51,583 bases of DNA from Ramlibacter sp. (lineage in GTDB: Bacteria > Pseudomonadota > Gammaproteobacteria > Burkholderiales > Burkholderiaceae_C), in the NCBI RefSeq assembly GCF_013697775.1, contig NZ_JACCWG010000239.1, positions 1 to 51,583 of the forward strand, in the 5' to 3' direction. Below, one piece after another: positions 7,396-19,600 of the stretch. The translations under genes and the position numbers were made by a program. The stretch's first letter is position 1. Each line of letters opens with the position of its first letter. Under the pieces are notes generated by a model. That model had not been told where the DNA came from. It ran no database searches and saw only the letters and a program-made list of their open reading frames with translations.

Positions 7396-9264
7396 ATGGA
7401 CACCGCACGCATCACAATCGTCGGCATGGGCCCGCGCGGCCTGAGCATCCTGGAGCGCATGGTGGAGCTGCTGCACGCCAGCCCGCTGCCGCTCGACATC
7501 AAGGTGGATATCGTCGAGCCGGGCGAGTGCGGGCAGGGATCGCATCCCGCGCACCAGCCGGACCACCTTCTCACCAACACGGTAGCGTCGCAGGTCAGCA
7601 TCTTCGCGCAGGACAGCATGGTTGCCGGCAAGGACGGCATCTCGCTGACGCAGTGGGCGCGCATGGTCGGCTACCGCAGGTTCGGCACCCGCTACTTCCC
7701 GGTGAAGGACGGCTCGGGCGAGGAGATCACCGACCACGACCATCTGCCGCGCAACATGCTGGGCGAATACCTGACCTGGGCGTTCGACCGCATCGTGCGC
7801 CTGCTGCCGGAGAACGTGCGCATCGAACACCACAGGCGGCGCGTGGTGGACCTGATCGCGCTGAAGAGCGGCGGTTTCACTGTCTGCCTCGACAACGGCT
7901 TCCAATATCCCGCCGACCACGTGTTCATCACCACCGGTCACGGCACGCGCGCGGCCAGCCCTGCCGACTTGGCGTTCGACGCATTCGCACGCTCCACCGG
8001 TGCGAAGAACCCGAAGCTGAATTTCTATTCCACGCCGTATCCGGTGCATTGCCTCAACACCATCGCGGCGGATGCGACGGTGGCGGTGCAGGGCCTGGGC
8101 CTCACGGCCTACGACGTCATCTCCGCGCTGACGACGGGGCGCGGCGGCCAGTTCGTGGAGGAGCAAGGCAAGTTCGTCTACCGGCCGAGCGGCCGCGAGC
8201 CGAACATCCTGCTGTTCTCGCGCAACTGCCTGCCGTTCGCCGCGCGCGGCGCCAACCAGAAGGGCATTGCGGGCCGGCACCAGGCGCGCTTCTTCACCGT
8301 CGACGCGGTCAAGGCCTTGCAGGCGCGTGCGGTCGCGCGCACCGGCAGCCACCAGCTGGATTTCGCAGAGGAGATGCTGCCGCTGATCGAGAAGGAAATG
8401 GCGTACGTCTACCGTGCGGTCGGGACGGGGAGCGACCCGGCCCCGGCGTCGTTCCAGGCGACCGCGGAAGAACGCCAAGCGATTTCGAAGCTGCTGAACC
8501 CGCTGAAGGGCAAAACCTTCTCCTCGTTCGAGAGCTTCAGGCGGTTCTTCCGCGCGCAGGTCGAAGCCGACCTCGCAGAAGCGCACAAGGGCAACCTGAC
8601 CAGCCCGGTCAAGGCGGCGACCGATGTCTTGCGCGACACCCGCGAGGCCTTGCGCACGGGCGTCGAGTTCGCGGGCCTGACGCCGTCGTCCCACAAAGTG
8701 TACGTGGAAGACTTCGTCGCCACTACCAACCGGATCTCGTTCGGCCCGCCCAGGCGGCGCAATGCCGAACTGCTCGCGCTGATGGATGCCGGCGTGCTCG
8801 ACGTCGCCGGCGGACCAGGCAACCAGGTCACTACCGATGCCGCGCGGGGGCAGTTCTGCATCGCCAACCAGTTCGGCAAGGAACAGGTCAGGCACTATGC
8901 TGACGTGCTGGTGATCGCCAGGCTGGACCCCTATTCGCCCCGGACCGATTCCTCGGCGCTCACCACGAACCTGGTCCGCAGGGAGCTCGTGCGGCCGCAC
9001 CTGAACGGCGACTACCATCCCGGCGGCCTGGACATCAACCGCGACATGCAGGTCATCGATGCAAGCGGCGAGTCGCACGGCAACCTGTGGGCGATCGGAT
9101 TTCCCGTGGAAGGCCCGCATTTCTACACGCATGCCCTGCCCCGGCCATTGATGAATTCCCGGTTCACGCAGGATGCGCACCGCTGCGTGGCGCAGTTGCT
9201 GGAGTCGCTGCGCGAACGGCAGCAAGCCTCTCGGCAAGAAGACAGACTTGCCGCTTTCAGCTAA
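7396..9264 (+). CDS. Large FAD/NAD(P)-binding oxidoreductase
   Basis: A 622-residue protein that opens with a Rossmann dinucleotide motif, GMGPRG (residues 10-15). It has the long build of the FAD_NAD-binding type (Pfam NAD_binding_9) rather than of the classical YUCCA/BVMO type. From memory this family contains CreE-like amino-acid N-oxygenases and many uncharacterised proteins. There is no signal peptide or membrane segment. It is third in the operon, 8 bp after the hydrolase. With an aminomutase-like enzyme upstream, oxidation of an unusual (beta-)amino acid is plausible, but this is inference. Confidence 0.8.
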   Translation: MDTARITIVGMGPRGLSILERMVELLHASPLPLDIKVDIVEPGECGQGSHPAHQPDHLLTNTVASQVSIFAQDSMVAGKDGISLTQWARMVGYRRFGTRYFPVKDGSGEEITDHDHLPRNMLGEYLTWAFDRIVRLLPENVRIEHHRRRVVDLIALKSGGFTVCLDNGFQYPADHVFITTGHGTRAASPADLAFDAFARSTGAKNPKLNFYSTPYPVHCLNTIAADATVAVQGLGLTAYDVISALTTGRGGQFVEEQGKFVYRPSGREPNILLFSRNCLPFAARGANQKGIAGRHQARFFTVDAVKALQARAVARTGSHQLDFAEEMLPLIEKEMAYVYRAVGTGSDPAPASFQATAEERQAISKLLNPLKGKTFSSFESFRRFFRAQVEADLAEAHKGNLTSPVKAATDVLRDTREALRTGVEFAGLTPSSHKVYVEDFVATTNRISFGPPRRRNAELLALMDAGVLDVAGGPGNQVTTDAARGQFCIANQFGKEQVRHYADVLVIARLDPYSPRTDSSALTTNLVRRELVRPHLNGDYHPGGLDINRDMQVIDASGESHGNLWAIGFPVEGPHFYTHALPRPLMNSRFTQDAHRCVAQLLESLRERQQASRQEDRLAAFS

Positions 9265-9312
9265 AAAGTCCTAGCGCGTATTAACATGCTGTTCTTTTCA
9301 CTGAATTGACGC

Positions 9313-9657
9313 ATGGCAACTTATCGCGAACTGCAAGAACAAGCCCAAAAACTTCTGGAGCAAGCCGAACAGCAGCGGCAGAAAGAGGTCAAAGAATCTC
9401 TGGACTTGATAGCCAAGACGATGACGGATTTCGACATCGGCCTTGAAGAACTCTTCGATCACCTGAAGTCCGCCGGATTCAAGGCGGAGAGCCCCAGGAG
9501 GACGGCCAAGAACAAGGTGAAAGCAAAGGGCGGGGTTCCAAAATTCCGCAATCCGTCTACTGATGAAACCTGGTCTGGCCGTGGCCGCGCGCCGGCTTGG
9601 CTTCGCGAAGCCGAAGAAAAGGGCAAGAGCCGCGACAAGTTTCTGATCAAGTCATAG
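9313..9657 (+). CDS. H-NS family nucleoid-associated protein
   Basis: A 114-residue protein. The N-terminal half is a charged coiled coil (QEQAQKLLEQAEQQRQ) for oligomerisation. The C-terminal half has the H-NS DNA-binding signature, here KFRNPSTDETWSGRGRAPAWL (consensus YRNPxTGETWSGRGRxPxWL). It binds AT-rich DNA and silences foreign genes. It lies 48 bp after the FAD gene, with a possible TATTAA -10 box at 9279, and ends 22 bp before the tRNA-Leu 3' end. Its place beside the AT-richer cluster may be meaningful. Confidence 0.9.
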   Translation: MATYRELQEQAQKLLEQAEQQRQKEVKESLDLIAKTMTDFDIGLEELFDHLKSAGFKAESPRRTAKNKVKAKGGVPKFRNPSTDETWSGRGRAPAWLREAEEKGKSRDKFLIKS

Positions 9658-9679
9658 GGCAGTCCGGCTCTCCAGGCAT

Positions 9680-9991
9680 TGGTGCTCGCGGCCGGACTCG
9701 AACCGGCACGATCTCTCAATCGACGGATTTTCGTACCCCTACAGCTTTCGCTGCGCGCGCCACCGAGGTGGCGCGTTTGTGGTCTGGACTATCCCTTCAC
9801 CCTAGCCTCGCGGCCGTAGGTGCTGCCCGTCTAGTCTCTACACCTTCCTGATCTCTCAGGCTTGGCTCGGGATTGGCAACAGCATCACGCTGCGAGCGTT
9901 CCCCGAATTTGAGCAGTTCTACTTCCGGCGTTTCCACCGGAGCACTCAAATCTCCCAAGTCCGTTGCGTCTACCGATTCCGCCACGCGAGC
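9680..9991 (-). tRNA. tRNA-Leu(UAA), interrupted by a group I intron
   Basis: The acceptor stem 5' half GCTCGCG starts at 9991, and its partner CGCGAGC plus discriminator A and encoded CCA end at 9680. Exon 1 is 9957-9991 and ends in the anticodon loop after C-T-T. Exon 2 is 9680-9731 and resumes A-A-A-A. Splicing joins a loop CUUAAAA with anticodon UAA, five-pair anticodon stem ACGGA/UCCGU, a long leucine-type variable arm and a T arm GCCGG-UUCGAGU-CCGGC, giving an 87-nt mature tRNA. The interruption falls between U34 and A35, the same site as in cyanobacterial and plastid tRNA-Leu(UAA) genes. Confidence 0.93.
9732..9956 (-). ncRNA. Group I self-splicing intron in tRNA-Leu(UAA)
   Basis: This 225-nt insert starts after a 5'-exon U and ends in G (9732), as group I introns do. 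Core elements on the minus strand: exon ACUU can pair with an internal-guide GAGU to give P1 with a U·G at the splice site; a Q-like element AATCCCGAGCCAAG; an R element with AGACTAG (9831-9837); and an S element with GATAGTCC (9786-9793), whose GACTA and TAGTC strands pair as P7. Near the 3' end are a P9-type hairpin (9757-9774) and a small hairpin closed by a GAAA tetraloop (9742-9753). It has no ORF, so no homing endonuclease. Its size is close to the compact Azoarcus tRNA-Ile intron. Confidence 0.9.
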
Positions 9992-10070
9992 AAGTCACTT
10001 TAAAAAATTCTTGGAAGTTCGAGCTGTGCCAGTGTAAAGGCTTCGCTGTGGGCATCGCAGGTGTTTGCCC

Positions 10071-10112
10071 GCCAAAAAGAAACAGCCCCGGCAGGTTCAC
10101 CTGCGGGGCTGT
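10071..10112 (-). terminator. Rho-independent terminator after tRNA-Cys
   Basis: ACAGCCCCG (10082-10090) pairs with CGGGGCTGT (10104-10112), extended inside by CAGGT/ACCTG. On the minus strand the stem is followed by a T-rich tract (TCTTTTT). It ends the tRNA-Cys transcript and separates it from tRNA-Leu. Confidence 0.85.
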
Positions 10113-10117
10113 GTGTC

Positions 10118-10191
10118 TGGAGGCGCGGGGCGGAGTCGAACCGCCCTGGACGGATTTGCAATCCGCTGCATAACCGCTTTGCTACCGCGCC
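10118..10191 (-). tRNA. tRNA-Cys(GCA)
   Basis: A 74-nt cloverleaf with acceptor stem GGCGCGG/CCGCGCC, discriminator U and encoded CCA. The anticodon loop TTGCAAA gives anticodon GCA, and the T arm has GGTTCGACTCC. It is flanked on both sides by terminator hairpins. Confidence 0.97.
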
Positions 10192-10198
10192 GCACAAG

Positions 10199-10226
10199 AA
10201 AAAGGGAAGCGGAAGCTTCCCTTTTT
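10199..10226 (-). terminator. Terminator hairpin between tRNA-Gly and tRNA-Cys
   Basis: A perfect inverted repeat, AAAAAGGGAAGC / GCTTCCCTTTTT with a GGAA loop. The A/T flanks let it act as a terminator on either strand. It lies between tRNA-Gly and tRNA-Cys, so tRNA-Cys is either read by leak-through or has its own start. Confidence 0.8.
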
Positions 10227-10237
10227 CGAACGGTACC

Positions 10238-10313
<76 letters not shown>

Positions 10314-10372
10314 GGAAGACCATGATTATAGACAGAAATTTCGGTGCTTTAAGGTGCGTCCGAAGTTTTTGA

Positions 10373-12799
<2,427 letters not shown>

Positions 12800-12894
12800 G
12801 AAAATCCTTTTTGTGACCAGCCGCATATGGCTGGCGATGCGCCATTTTCAACCCGGCCTCATCCGAGTGGGGCCGAATGGGTCGAAAGCGGCTG

Positions 12895-12927
12895 AAAAAC
12901 CATGAAGGGCTCCCATGGGAGCCCTTC
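12895..12927 (-). terminator. Terminator after clpX
   Basis: A 24-base perfect palindrome (12904-12927; arms GAAGGGCTCCCA and TGGGAGCCCTTC) begins two bases after the clpX stop and is followed on the minus strand by a TTTTT run (12895-12899). It should end most clpP-clpX transcripts before lon. Confidence 0.85.
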
Positions 12928-12929
12928 CG

Positions 12930-14195
12930 TTACGCTTTCTTGGCCGCCTCGCGGTACACCAGCAAGGGCGGCTTGTTCTCTTCAACGGTTGATTCGTCCA
13001 CCACCACGCGCTCCACGTTGGAGATGTTGGGCAGCTCGAACATCGTATCGATCAGCGACTGCTCCAGGATCGAGCGCAGGCCGCGCGCGCCGGTCTTGCG
13101 CGCCAGCGCCTTGCGGGCGATGGCCTTCAGCGCGCTCGGGCGCACCTCCAGGTCAACGCCTTCCATCGACAGCAGCTTGGCGTACTGCTTGACCAGCGCG
13201 TTCTTCGGCTCGGTGAGAATCTGCACCAGCGCGTCTTCGCTCAGCTCGGACAGCGTGGTGACCACCGGCAGGCGGCCAACCAGTTCGGGGATCAGGCCGA
13301 ACTTGATCAGATCTTCCGGCTCGACCTCGCGGAACATGTCGGACAGGCTGCGCTCGGCCTTGCCGCGCACCTTGGCCGAGAAGCCGATGCCCGAGGCTTC
13401 GGTGCGCTGTTCGATGACCTTTTCCAGGCCGGAGAACGCGCCGCCGCAGATGAACAGGATGTTGGTCGTGTCGATCTGCAGGAAGTCCTGGTTCGGGTGC
13501 TTGCGGCCGCCCTGCGGCGGCACGCTGGCCATGGTGCCTTCGATGAGCTTGAGCAGCGCCTGCTGCACGCCCTCGCCCGAGACGTCGCGCGTGATGCTGG
13601 GGTTGTCCGACTTGCGCGAGATCTTGTCGATCTCGTCGATGTAGACGATGCCGCGCTGCGCCCGCTCCACCTCGTAGTTGCAGTTCTGCAGCAGCTTCTG
13701 GATGATGTTCTCGACGTCTTCGCCCACATAGCCCGCTTCGGTCAGCGTGGTGGCGTCGGCCATGACGAAGGGCACGTCCAGCATGCGCGCCAGCGTCTGC
13801 GCCAGCAGCGTCTTGCCGGAACCGGTAGGGCCGATCAGCAGAATGTTGGTCTTGGCGAGCTCGACCTCTTCCTTCTTGGCTTTTTCCTTGTGGCGCAGCC
13901 GCTTGTAGTGGTTGTACACGGCCACCGACAGCGCCCGCTTGGCGGGCTCCTGGCCGATGACGTAGTTGTCCAGGTTCAGCTTGATCTCGTTGGGCGTCGG
14001 CAGGTCGCCGCGCGCCTCGCGCTGCTCGTCGCCCTGCGGCAGCTCGTCGCGGATGATCTCGTTGCACAGGTCGATGCACTCGTCGCAGATGAAGACCGAA
14101 GGTCCCGCGATGAGTTTCTTCACCTCGTGCTGGCTCTTTCCGCAGAAGGAGCAGTAAAGCGTTTTCTCGCTGGAAGAGCCTTTTCGTTCGGCCAT
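12930..14195 (-). CDS. clpX: ClpXP unfoldase subunit ClpX
   Basis: AAA+ unfoldase of 421 residues that feeds tagged proteins to ClpP. The N-terminal zinc-binding domain has Cys15, Cys18, Cys37 and Cys40. The AAA+ module has Walker A GPTGSGKT and Walker B IVYIDEID, and the IGF-type ClpP-docking loop is present as GIGFSAKV. Length is normal. It lies downstream of clpP in the same direction, separated by about 170 bp rich in inverted repeats. Confidence 0.97.
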   Translation of the reverse strand: MAERKGSSSEKTLYCSFCGKSQHEVKKLIAGPSVFICDECIDLCNEIIRDELPQGDEQREARGDLPTPNEIKLNLDNYVIGQEPAKRALSVAVYNHYKRLRHKEKAKKEEVELAKTNILLIGPTGSGKTLLAQTLARMLDVPFVMADATTLTEAGYVGEDVENIIQKLLQNCNYEVERAQRGIVYIDEIDKISRKSDNPSITRDVSGEGVQQALLKLIEGTMASVPPQGGRKHPNQDFLQIDTTNILFICGGAFSGLEKVIEQRTEASGIGFSAKVRGKAERSLSDMFREVEPEDLIKFGLIPELVGRLPVVTTLSELSEDALVQILTEPKNALVKQYAKLLSMEGVDLEVRPSALKAIARKALARKTGARGLRSILEQSLIDTMFELPNISNVERVVVDESTVEENKPPLLVYREAAKKA

Positions 14196-14245
14196 GTGGG
14201 GAGCGCCTGCCTCGGTGTACGGTTGGGGAGGATGATACAGAAAGG

Positions 14246-14338
14246 GCCGAGGGGCCAGGGATGAGGGGCTAGGGGAAAAATCACAGAGAGGCGTCGGATG
14301 ACGCCCTGTTTTCCCTAACCCCGGCCCCTGGCCCCTCA
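14246..14338. repeat. Long imperfect inverted repeat between clpP and clpX
   Basis: The left arm (14246-14279, rich in GAGGGGC/TAGGGG) is nearly complementary to the right arm (14309-14338). A small perfect hairpin GGCGTC-GGAT-GACGCC (14290-14305) sits in the loop. It resembles the GAGGGGCTAGGGG-type dispersed repeat of Comamonadaceae. In the clpP-clpX message it would fold into a stem of about 90 nt that could set the clpX/clpP ratio. Confidence 0.7.
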
Positions 14339-14342
14339 GCCT

Positions 14343-14366
14343 GCGAAGCGGCGCGTGCCGCTTCGC
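14343..14366 (-). repeat. Perfect hairpin just after the clpP stop
   Basis: GCGAAGCGGC (14343-14352) and GCCGCTTCGC (14357-14366) form a perfect 10-bp stem with a 4-base loop, directly adjoining the clpP stop. There is no T run, so RNA stabilisation or processing is likelier than termination. Confidence 0.65.
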
Positions 14367-14975
14367 TCAAGGCCGCTTCGCGATGACTTGGTCGACGATG
14401 CCGTAGTTCTTCGCTTCCTCGGCTTCGAGGAAGTAGTCGCGGTCGGTGTCGCGTTCGACCTTTTCCAGCGGCTGCCCGGTGCGCTCGGCCATGATGCGGT
14501 TCATCGTGGCCTTGGTCTTCAGGATGTCCTTGGCATGGATCTCGATGTCCGTGGCCTGGCCCTGCATGCCGCCCAGCGGCTGGTGGATCATGATCTTGGC
14601 GTTGGGCAGCGAGAAGCGCTTGCCCTTCTCGCCCGCGGCCAGCAGGAAGGCGCCCATGCTCGCGGCCATGCCGGTGCACAGCGTGGAGACCGCGGGCTTG
14701 ATGAAGTTCATGGTGTCGTAGATCGCCAGGCCGGCGCTCACGCTGCCGCCCGGGGAGTTGATGTACAGCGAGATGTCCTTGTCGGGATTCTCGCTTTCCA
14801 GGAACAGCAGCTGGGCGACCACCAGGTTGCCCGTCTGGTCGTTCACCGGGCCGACCAGGAAGATCACGCGTTCGCGCAGCAGTCGCGAGTAGATGTCGTA
14901 AGACCGCTCGCCGCGGCCCGACTGCTCGATGACCATCGGAATCAGGCCGAGGCCCTGGGTGTCGAGTGCGCTCAT
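14367..14975 (-). CDS. clpP: ClpP protease subunit
   Basis: Serine peptidase of 202 residues forming the tetradecameric proteolytic chamber used by ClpX (and ClpA). The catalytic triad is Ser106 (GMAASMGAF), His131 (IMIHQPLGG) and Asp180 (DTDRDYF), with spacing identical to E. coli. The start at 14975 follows GGAG about 10 bases upstream; a longer frame to 15038 looks non-coding. It lies about 100 bp after tig. Confidence 0.97.
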   Translation of the reverse strand: MSALDTQGLGLIPMVIEQSGRGERSYDIYSRLLRERVIFLVGPVNDQTGNLVVAQLLFLESENPDKDISLYINSPGGSVSAGLAIYDTMNFIKPAVSTLCTGMAASMGAFLLAAGEKGKRFSLPNAKIMIHQPLGGMQGQATDIEIHAKDILKTKATMNRIMAERTGQPLEKVERDTDRDYFLEAEEAKNYGIVDQVIAKRP

Positions 14976-15011
14976 GGGGGATTTCGCTCCGTGTGTGGCT
15001 GCTACTGTAGT

Positions 15012-15074
15012 CCGAAAGAAGATGGGGCGCGGCCGCAAGACTGCAAGCCCGCGCCCCGATCCGGGATCTTTCGG
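15012..15074 (-). repeat. Two-tier hairpin between tig and clpP
   Basis: The outer arms CCGAAAGA (15012-15019) and TCTTTCGG (15067-15074) enclose inner arms GGGGCGCGG (15024-15032) and CCGCGCCCC (15049-15057). There is no T run on the minus side. In the tig-clpP transcript this would be a stable stem ahead of clpP. Confidence 0.65.
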
Positions 15075-15079
15075 CGGAA

Positions 15080-16393
15080 TCAGCCCTGCGGGCCCATCAG
15101 CTCGTCGAACGTGACCTGCTTGTCGTTGACCTTGGCCTTGGCCAGCACGTAGTCGGTCACGTTGTTCTCGATCACGATGGCTTCGACTTCGGCCATGCGG
15201 CGGTTGTCGCCGTGGTACCAGCGCTCCACGTCGGCCGGGCGCTCGTAGCTGGCGGCCAGCTCCTGGATGTGCGCCTTGACCTGCTCGGGCTTGGCGCCCA
15301 GGTCGTTGGAGCGCACCAGCTCGGCGACCACCAGGCCCAGGCGGACGCGGCGCTCGGCCTGCGGCTGGAACACGTCGCCGGGAATCGGCGCCTTGTCGGC
15401 GTCCTTGATGCCGCGCTGCTTCAGGTCGGCGCGGGCGTTCTCGACCATGCGGTCGATCTCGGCCTGCACGATGGACTTGGGCAGGTCAAGCTCGGCCTTG
15501 GACACCAGGGCGTCCATGGCGGACTGCTTGTTGCGCGCAAGCACGCGGAATTTCACCTCGCGCTCCAGGTTCTTGCGGATGTCGGCGCGCAGGCCGTCGA
15601 CCGTCGCGTCGGCGATGCCCAGCGACTTGGCGAAAGCTTCGTTGACTTCCGGCAGATGCGGCGCCTCGATCTTCTTGACCGTGACCATGAAGTCCGCCGT
15701 CTTGCCGGACACGTCCTTGCCGTGGTAGTCCTCGGGGAAAGCGAGCGGGAAGGTCTTGCTCTCGCCGACCTTCATGCCGCGCACGGCGTCCTCGAATTCC
15801 TTGAGCATCTGGCCTTCGCCGATGGAGAACTGGAAGTCCTCGGCCTTGCCGCCGCTGAAGGTTTCGCCGTCGATCTTGCCTTCGAAATCGACCGTGACGC
15901 GGTCGTCCTGCTCGGCCGCCGCGTCCTGCGAACGCTGGGCGAAGCTGCGGCGCTGCTTGCGCAGGATGTCCAGCGTGCGGTCGACGGCCGGGTCGGTCAC
16001 TTCGGCGCTGATGCGCTCGACTTCGGCGTCCGACAGGTCGGCGATCTTGACTTCGGGATAGACCTCGAAGACGGCGTCGAATTCCAGCTGGCCTTCCGGT
16101 GCGCCTTCCTTCTCGGTGATCTTGGGCTGGCCGGCGACGCGCAGGTTGGCCTCGTTGGCGGCCTGGGCGAAGGCTTCGCCCACCTTGTCGTTCATCACCT
16201 CGTACTGCACCGAGTAGCCGTAGCGCTGCGCCACCACCGACATCGGCACCTTGCCGGGCCGGAAGCCGTCCATCTTGACGGTGCGCGCGAGACGCTTGAG
16301 ACGGGTGTCGACTTCGGACTGGATCGCGCCGACAGGCAGCGACAGGGTGATCTTGCGTTCCAGCTTGTCCAGGGTTTCTACGTTCACGGCCAT
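15080..16393 (-). CDS. tig: Trigger factor
   Basis: Ribosome-bound chaperone and peptidyl-prolyl isomerase of 437 residues. The N-terminal ribosome-binding domain contains GFRPGKVP (signature near residue 50). The FKBP-like domain is around 155-245 ([16 protein letters not shown]), followed by the helical C-terminal arms. The ATG at 16393 is chosen because relatives begin MAVNVETL; a GTG five codons upstream (16408) is also open. It heads the tig-clpP-clpX-lon block and lies about 30 bp after tRNA-Leu(UAG). Confidence 0.95.
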   Translation of the reverse strand: MAVNVETLDKLERKITLSLPVGAIQSEVDTRLKRLARTVKMDGFRPGKVPMSVVAQRYGYSVQYEVMNDKVGEAFAQAANEANLRVAGQPKITEKEGAPEGQLEFDAVFEVYPEVKIADLSDAEVERISAEVTDPAVDRTLDILRKQRRSFAQRSQDAAAEQDDRVTVDFEGKIDGETFSGGKAEDFQFSIGEGQMLKEFEDAVRGMKVGESKTFPLAFPEDYHGKDVSGKTADFMVTVKKIEAPHLPEVNEAFAKSLGIADATVDGLRADIRKNLEREVKFRVLARNKQSAMDALVSKAELDLPKSIVQAEIDRMVENARADLKQRGIKDADKAPIPGDVFQPQAERRVRLGLVVAELVRSNDLGAKPEQVKAHIQELAASYERPADVERWYHGDNRRMAEVEAIVIENNVTDYVLAKAKVNDKQVTFDELMGPQG

Positions 16394-16425
16394 GATGGGT
16401 TTGCTCACTAGAGTCTTCGATTGCG

Positions 16426-16512
16426 TGGTGCGCGGGGGGGGACTCGAACCCCCACACCATTGCTGGCGTCAGGACCTAAACCTGGTGCGTCTACCAATTT
16501 CGCCACCCGCGC
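16426..16512 (-). tRNA. tRNA-Leu(UAG)
   Basis: An 87-nt leucine tRNA with acceptor GCGCGGG/CCCGCGC, discriminator A and encoded CCA. The anticodon loop TTTAGGT gives UAG, and it has a long class-II variable arm. It lies directly upstream of tig, the usual order in Burkholderiales, and is not interrupted, unlike the UAA isoacceptor in this window. Confidence 0.96.
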
Positions 16513-16648
16513 CCGCTGTCCTGATTCTTTGAAAGGGAAAGCGGGCAGCCAGGTGACCCCGGCGGCCCGCTCGAATCCGGTCAACTGACGATTTTAACCT
16601 GCGGAACAACGGCGCCCGAACAGCCGCCGTTTTCCGCGCGTTGCACCG

Positions 16649-19600
16649 TCAGGCCGGCTGCGCCTCCAGCAGGGGCGGCGCCGGTTGTTCCTCGCCGGGG
16701 CGCTTCACGCGGAACCACGCCGCGTACATCGCCGGCAGGGCGAGCAGCGTCAGCACGGTGGCCACGATCAGCCCGCCCATGATGGCCACCGCCATCGGGC
16801 CCCAGAACACCGAGCGCGACAACGGGATCATGGCCAGCACTGCCGCGGCCGCGGTCAGCACGATGGGGCGCAGCCGCCGCACCGCCGATTCGACGATGGC
16901 GGTCCAGGCCGGCACGCCGCGCGCGCGGTCCTGCTCGATCTGGTCGATCAGGATCACCGAGTTGCGCTGGATCATGCCCATCAGCGCGATCACGCCCAGC
17001 AGCGCCACGAAGCCGAATGGCCGGTTCAGCAGCAGCAGCGCGCCCGCCACGCCGGCAATGCCCAGCGGGCCGGTGATGAACACCAGCAGCGCGCGGCTGA
17101 AGCTGTGCAGCTGCAGCATCAGCAGCGTGAAGACGATGAACAGCATCACCGGGATGCCGGCGGAGATCGACGACGAGCCCTTGCCGCTCTCCTCCACCGC
17201 GCCCGCCACCTCCAGCCGGTAGCCGGGCTGCCACTTGGCGGCCAGCGCATCGAGCTTGGGCTGCAGTTCCGCCGTCACGGTGGCGCCCTGCAGGCCCTCG
17301 ATCACGTCGGCTTGCGTGGTGATCGCGTAGCTGCGGCCCTCGCGCCACATCACGCCCGGCTCCCAGGCGAAGGTCGGCTTGGCGATCTGCGTGAGCGGGA
17401 TCGACTTGCCCGACGCGGTGGGCAGGTAGGCGTTGCCGATGTCGGTGATGGCGTTGCGCTCGTCCAGCGGCTGGCGCAGCACGATGTCGATCAGCTTGTC
17501 GCCTTCGCGGTACTGGCCGACCGTGGTGCCCGACAGGATGGTCTTGCTGGCCTGCGCGATCGACTGGCTGGTGACGCCGAGCGCACGCGCCTTGGCCTGG
17601 TCGACCTCCAGCCGCAGCACCTTCACCGATTCGTTCCAGTTGTCGTTGACGCCGCGCGTGTTCGGGTTGGCGCGCATGGCAGCCTTCACCTGGTCGGCGT
17701 AATCGCGCAGCACCGCCGGATCGGTGCCGACGACGCGGAACATCACCGGGTACGGCACCGGCGGGCCGTTGGGCAGCAGGGTCAGGCGGCCGCGGGCTTC
17801 CGGGAACTCCCTGGCCAGCAGCGCCGGCAGGGTGCCGCGCAGCGCCTCGCGCGCATGCAGGTCCTGCGGCAGCACGATCAGCTGCGACACGTTGGTCTGC
17901 GGGAACACCTGGTTGAGCGGCAGGTAAAAGCGCGGCGCGCCCGAGCCGATCCAGGTGCTCACCGAGCTCACGCCCGGCTGGGTCATCAGGCGCTTTTCCA
18001 CCCGCCTGGTGAGTTCCTCGTTGGCGGCGAACGACGTGCCCTCGGGGAACCACAGGTCCACCATGATCTCCGGCCGGCTCGAGTCCGGGAAGAACTGCTG
18101 CTGCACCTTGCCCATGCCGACGATTCCCAGCGCGAAGGTCAGCAAGGTGGCTCCGATGGTGATCCAGCGGTGCTCCACGCACCAGTCCACCGCCCGGCGA
18201 AAGCGCCGGTAGAACGGCGTGTCGAAATGCTCGTGCACTTCGGCGGACCCGGCATGCACCGGCGCGTGCGGCTTGGCCTTGAGCAGCAGCGTGCCCAAAT
18301 ACGGCACGAAGTACACCGAGACGAACCAGCTGAGCACCAGCGCGATCACCGTCACCGCGAAGATCGCGTAGGTGTACTCGCCCACGGTGGAGCGCGCCAT
18401 GCCGATCGGCAGGAAGCCGGCGGCGGTGATCAGCGTGCCGGTCAGCATCGGCATCGCGGTGACCTCGTAGGCGAAGGTGGCGGCGCGGACCTTGTCGTAG
18501 CCCTCCTCCATCTTGCGCACCATCATTTCCACCGCGATGATCGCGTCGTCCACCAAGAGGCCCAGCGCGATGATCAGCGAGCCCAGCGAGATCTTGTGCA
18601 GGCCGATGCCCCAGTAGTTCATGGCCAGGAAGGTCACGGCCAGCACCAGCGGGATGGTGATGCCCACCACCAGGCCGGGACGCATGTCCACGTACCAGCG
18701 CCGCCACAGCGGCAGGCTCCCGGCGTCGGGCCGCTTGTGCAGGCCCAGCGCGAGGAAGCTCACCGCCAGCACGATCGCCACCGCCTCGATCAGCGTGCGC
18801 ACGAATTCGTTGACCGAGCTGGCCACCGAGCGCGGCTGGTCCTGCAGCTGCACCAGGCGGATGCCGGCGGGCAGGCCGTCCTCGATGCGGCTGGAATTGG
18901 CCTTGAGCGCCTTGCCCAGGCGGATGATGTCGCCGCCCTTGGCCATGGACACGCCCAGGCCGATCACCTCCCTGCCCTGGTGGTGCACCTTCACCAACGG
19001 CGGATCGACGTAGCCGCGCTTGATCTCGGCGATGTCGCCCAGCCGCAGCTGGCTGCCGGAGCTGCCGCGGATCGGCATCGCCTTCAACTGGTCGAGGGCC
19101 TCGAACTGGCCGCCCACGCGCACCTGCACCACGTCCAGCGGCGTCTGCACCGCGCCGGCCGATTCCACCGCGTTCTGCTGGCCCAGCTGCGCCAGCACCT
19201 GGGTCAGGTCCAGCCCGAGCTGCGACAGGCGCTTTTGCGAGATCTCGACGTAGAGCTTCTCGTCCTGCACGCCGAACAGCTCCACCTTCGCCACGTCGGG
19301 CACGCGCAGCAGCTGCTGGCGCACGTCGTCGGCGAAGGTCTTGAGCTCGGCGTAGTTGAAGCCGGCGTCGGCCTGCAGCGCGTAGATGACGCCGTAGACG
19401 TCGCCGAACTCGTCGTTGTAGAACGGCCCCTGCACGCCCTGCGGCAGGGTGGCGCGGATGTCGCCGATCTTCTTGCGCACCGTGTACCAGACGTTGGGCA
19501 CGTCGCCCGGCTTGGAGGAGTCCTTGATCTGGAAGGTGATCAGCGACTCGCCCGGCTTCGAATAGCTGCGGATGATGTCGGAGTACGGCACCTCCTGCAG

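Noticed and set aside
9657-9991. An integration site (att) at the tRNA-Leu gene
   Set aside because: No direct repeat of the tRNA 3' end and no integrase in the window; the interruption of the tRNA is a group I intron.
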